Shown here: in pieces, positions 61,273 through 64,000 of the stretch
Layout: every line of letters starts with the position of its first letter
Position numbering within the stretch: the first letter of the stretch is position 1
DNA from: Cyclina sinensis
Taxonomy: Eukaryota > Mollusca > Bivalvia > Venerida > Veneridae
Reading direction: 5' to 3'
DNA length: 64,000 nt
Assembly: GCA_012932295.1 (NCBI GenBank)
Contig: JAAONU010000006.1
Span: 31,026,882-31,090,881 of the forward strand
Notes under the pieces: model-generated
What the model was told of the DNA's origin: nothing
What the model saw: only the letters and a program-made list of their open reading frames with translations
Database searches by the model: none
Position numbers and translations under genes: made by a program

Positions 61273-62492
61273 ATAATTAACAAAGTATTTTTCATTCTGC
61301 ACGCAGGAAACCTTGATTTCATTGGCCCATACAACTTCAAACTCCCTGGTCTTTCCCTTATGCAGGAAAGAAATGCACCCAAGACATAACTAGTACCTCC
61401 ACATTTCTTTCCCACATCCACAAGTGACATGTCACATTCAAATCTACCTCACCATAACTTAATATCATCCATATCGTTCTCCACCCTTCCATTATATTCA
61501 GATTTACTCCCTGACCCTATCCCAACCCAGGCTTTCCCTCTATCATAAAAGTTTATTAAACTCAACTTATTTCTAGAATTCTCCTAATCTTTTTCTTCAT
61601 GCCACAAAGCACACGTCACTTCAAAGTAATCCCAAGCCAAGCCAGCTTGATTTTTTTCCTTGGTTCAAAAAACACAATTGACACTTCACATTACAAGTGG
61701 CCTCCCTCTAAATCCACCTTTCCTAATGTATAAAGCAATTATCACATTCAAACTTACTCCTTAGTCCCTACCAACATCACCTGAAACATTACCAGTATAC
61801 TCTCCCATCTTTCTTTCCCCAGATCACATAACACACATTACATCCAAATTTCCTCCATTCTCCTCACAAACAGTATTCACCCAAAGGTTTTCCCTGCCCC
61901 ATAAAAGATATATAAAACCATTTCTCATTGAACATTAGCAATATCCTCACCCACCCTCTTTCCCCAATCTACAAAACACATTACATTGAAATTTACCCAT
62001 CCCAAAACCACCCTTAACATTACCAGTATCCTTCTCAGATCCCATCTTCACCAAAATTTCAAATCACACAGTCATGTCATAATTACCCTCCTCCAACCAT
62101 CCTTAAAATATTTCCCTAAATGGTCTTCTTCAGATCCACAAAAATATTTCACACTTTACATAATGGCTACCCACTCCCATCCCCATCATCCCTTATTTAT
62201 GCAGCACATCACATAAAAAATTCCACCTCCTCCCTACACATTCCTGTAAATTACCTGTCACCCAAACCACTTCTTCAATGAATCACGAAGCACACTACAC
62301 ATTCAAAGTAACTCCCTACCACTATTATCTGAAACAGTATCAACAAACCTTCCTTTCCCACGTCACACAACACACATTACATAAAAATCTACCCCTTCCC
62401 CCAACTCCGCCGTAACACACTCACAAACTCCTCTCACTTAGTCTTTCCCTGATTCACAAAACATATTTCTCTTTTGAAATTATCAGTATCAA
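61273..62492. repeat. C tail and B2 block
   Basis: Copy of 57587-58804 up to about 62335; beyond that, CAACAAACCTTCC and the TAACACACTCACAAACTCC step resemble the 50.5 kb B2 instead. This marks a switch point between unit types. Confidence 0.8.
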
Positions 62493-62752
62493 AATAGAAA
62501 TAAAAGCAGATTAATTAAAAACAAAACTAAAATAGATTAAAACAATAAAAAAAACAGATTCAATAAAAGCAAAAGTAAAGAAGAATATAACAAAATAAAA
62601 ACAGATTAAATAAAAACAAAACTAAAATATAGTAAAAAATAAAAGAAAAGCAAATTAAATGAAAACAAAATAAGAATTTAATAAAACAATAAAATATAAG
62701 CAGATTGATTAAAAACAAAACTAAGATAGAATAAAACAATAACATATAAGCA
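62493..62752. repeat. A satellite array before G
   Basis: Five monomers with AATATAGTAAAAAATAAAAG wording, equivalent to 50589-50942 but lacking its last monomers. Confidence 0.9.
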
Positions 62753-63300
62753 GATTATCCAGATTATCCCAAACCCCAATTTCAACCAGGCTTTCTATAT
62801 ATCGCAAAGGTATAAACCCAATATATTACTAGTATTCTCCTCCTAATCTCCTTCCCCGTGCCACAAAACACATGTCTCTTTCAATGTTACCCCAAGCCAA
62901 ACTACCTTGATTCTTTTCCTGACTCACAAAACACATTTGACACTTCACATTACCAGGATTCTCCCTAAACCCCTCTCCTAATCTATAAAGCAAACATCAC
63001 ATTCAAATATACTTCTTGGTGCTCTTCCATCAACATTCCCTATATCCTCCCATTCCTTCCTCTGATTGACAATTAAAGCACATACTGCATTCAATGAATC
63101 CCACCACTTCCATTATCATTATCAGTATCTTCCCTCAGCCCTCCTTCCCAAATTCACACAGCACTTCAAATCAACCACTTAGTCTACCTCAGTCTTTCCC
63201 TGATACATAAAAAACTATGTCATATAAAACATAAGTGTGGGAAGATGTAGGTAATGTTCAGGAAAGTGTTGGCATGGGTAATTTATGTCATAACACACAT
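62753..63300. repeat. G block with inverted B fragment
   Basis: Third G copy. Inverted fragment at about 63232-63290 (TGTGGGAAGATGTAGG, GGAAAGTGTTGGCATGG). Same flanks as the other two: preceded by AAAACTATGTCATATAAAAC and followed by ATGTCATAACACACATTAC. Confidence 0.85.
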
Positions 63301-63960
63301 TACATTCAATTTTACCCCTAGCACTTCACAAACCCTAAGTCTCTCCCTGATCCACAAAACATCTCTCAAACCATTTCTCACTTAACATTACCAGTTACCT
63401 CCCCCCACACTCCTTTGCCATCCCACAAAACACATGTCACATGCAAATTTACCCTTCCACAAACCACCCTTAACATTACCAGTATACTTCCAAAACCCCA
63501 TCTTCCCAAAAATTACAAAGCACATATGCCACATTTACTCCTCCTCCAACAATCCTAAAAAATGCATTGACCTAAATGGTCTTTTTGGATCCACAAAAAA
63601 TATTTCGAACTTAACATAATAGCTGTCCTCTCCCACCCCTTCATCCCTTATTCATGAAGCACATCACATTTAAATTTACACCTCCTCCCTGCACATCCTT
63701 TGACATTACCTTTGTCTTCCCAAATCACCCCTTCCCTGATTCATGAGGCACACTGCTCATTCAAAGTAGTTCCCTACCACCATTATCTGAAAGATTATCA
63801 GTATCCTGTCCTAATCTTCCTTCCCTAAATCACACAACACACAATACATCCAAATTTACCTCTTCCCCCCCCCCACTCCCCGATTACCCCCCCTACAGAC
63901 CCCTCTCACTTAAATTCTCTCCCTGATCCACAAAACATTTTCACTCTAAAATCATCAGTA
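63301..63960. repeat. B3 block
   Basis: Standard B3; a 9-10 bp C run lies near 63866. Ends with the B-to-A transition ATCATCAGTATCAAAAC. Confidence 0.8.
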
Positions 63961-64000
63961 TCAAAACAATAAAGTAAAAGCAGATTCAATAAAAACAAAA
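63961..64000. repeat. A satellite, right window edge
   Basis: First monomer (AAAAGCAGATTCAATAAAAAC) of an array that continues beyond the window, showing that the satellite field extends further. Confidence 0.85.

Larger units (their letters stand above)
58805..62492. repeat. Tandem duplication of a rearranged type I unit, copy 2
   Basis: About 3.69 kb copy of 55171-58804, adjacent and in the same orientation. Contains a 53 bp A-satellite insertion near 61050-61103 relative to copy 1. Clear similarity runs to about 62335, after which the B2 tails differ. Confidence 0.9.

Noticed and set aside
1..64000. tRNA, rRNA, snRNA or telomere-repeat signals
   Set aside because: No GGTTCGAATCC-type box, no rRNA-like conserved core and no TTAGGG arrays were seen on either strand. 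A covariance-model search was not possible here.

Overview
This 64 kb window looks like eukaryotic, gene-free, satellite-dominated DNA, most probably from a bivalve mollusc. It is AT-rich, CpG-poor and has no convincing protein-coding, tRNA or rRNA gene on either strand. The mollusc call rests on four interspersed insertions (near 21.3, 28.9, 36.2 and 40.5 kb, one repeated at 29.6 kb). Their style is familiar from clam, mussel and oyster genomes: short central tandem repeats of about 150-187 bp, GTCCGTCCGTCC tracts and ATGCCCCCAC-type ends. That attribution is from memory and no search was run. Every open frame of 60-191 codons can be explained as a shadow of a low-stop, strand-asymmetric repeat.

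I use letters for the repeat modules. A = A-rich satellite of about 48-50 bp with a conserved AGCAGATT core. B = C/A-rich degenerate satellite of about 80-90 bp with cores TCACAAAGCACA, CACATTCAAATTTACC and CATTACCAGTATCCTC; sub-blocks are B1, B2 and B3, and As is a short A block of about 100 bp. C = about 350-380 bp segment starting TATTCTAATAATATGATTG. D = about 205 bp degenerate repeat with core GATTGTCAGGGTTATGG. E = block of TTTTGGCTTAAG-type repeats. G = B1 variant with a small internal inversion. H = repeats around GCAGCATTTCTGACC. J = about 130-230 bp terminal B module. F, K, L and M = dispersed-element insertions.

Layout: 1-2.4 kb, A-B1-J then a D array ending in a diverged C. 2.4-15.2 kb, type I higher-order repeat (A-B1-C-B2-As-B3, roughly 3.3-3.9 kb per unit). 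15.2-30.9 kb, two copies of an approximately 8 kb duplicon built from type II order (A-B1-J-E) and carrying F. 30.9-37.5 kb, A, H and D repeats with element L and a short transposon-end-like remnant. 37.5-41.3 kb, a further A-B1-J-E unit plus element M. 41.3-64 kb, type I higher-order repeats again, including a recent 3.64/3.69 kb tandem duplication (about 55.2-62.3 kb) and G variants at 50.9 and 62.8 kb.

There is no gene network to describe. The biology here is repeat evolution: two unrelated short satellites joined at fixed phases, amplified as multi-kilobase units, remodelled by deletions at short direct repeats and by a micro-inversion, and invaded by what look like non-autonomous rolling-circle (Helentron-type) elements. 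Nearly all satellite modules keep one orientation, so the plus strand is strikingly poor in G over most of the window. Boundaries below are judged by eye; treat them as good to about 10-30 bp unless stated to be exact.
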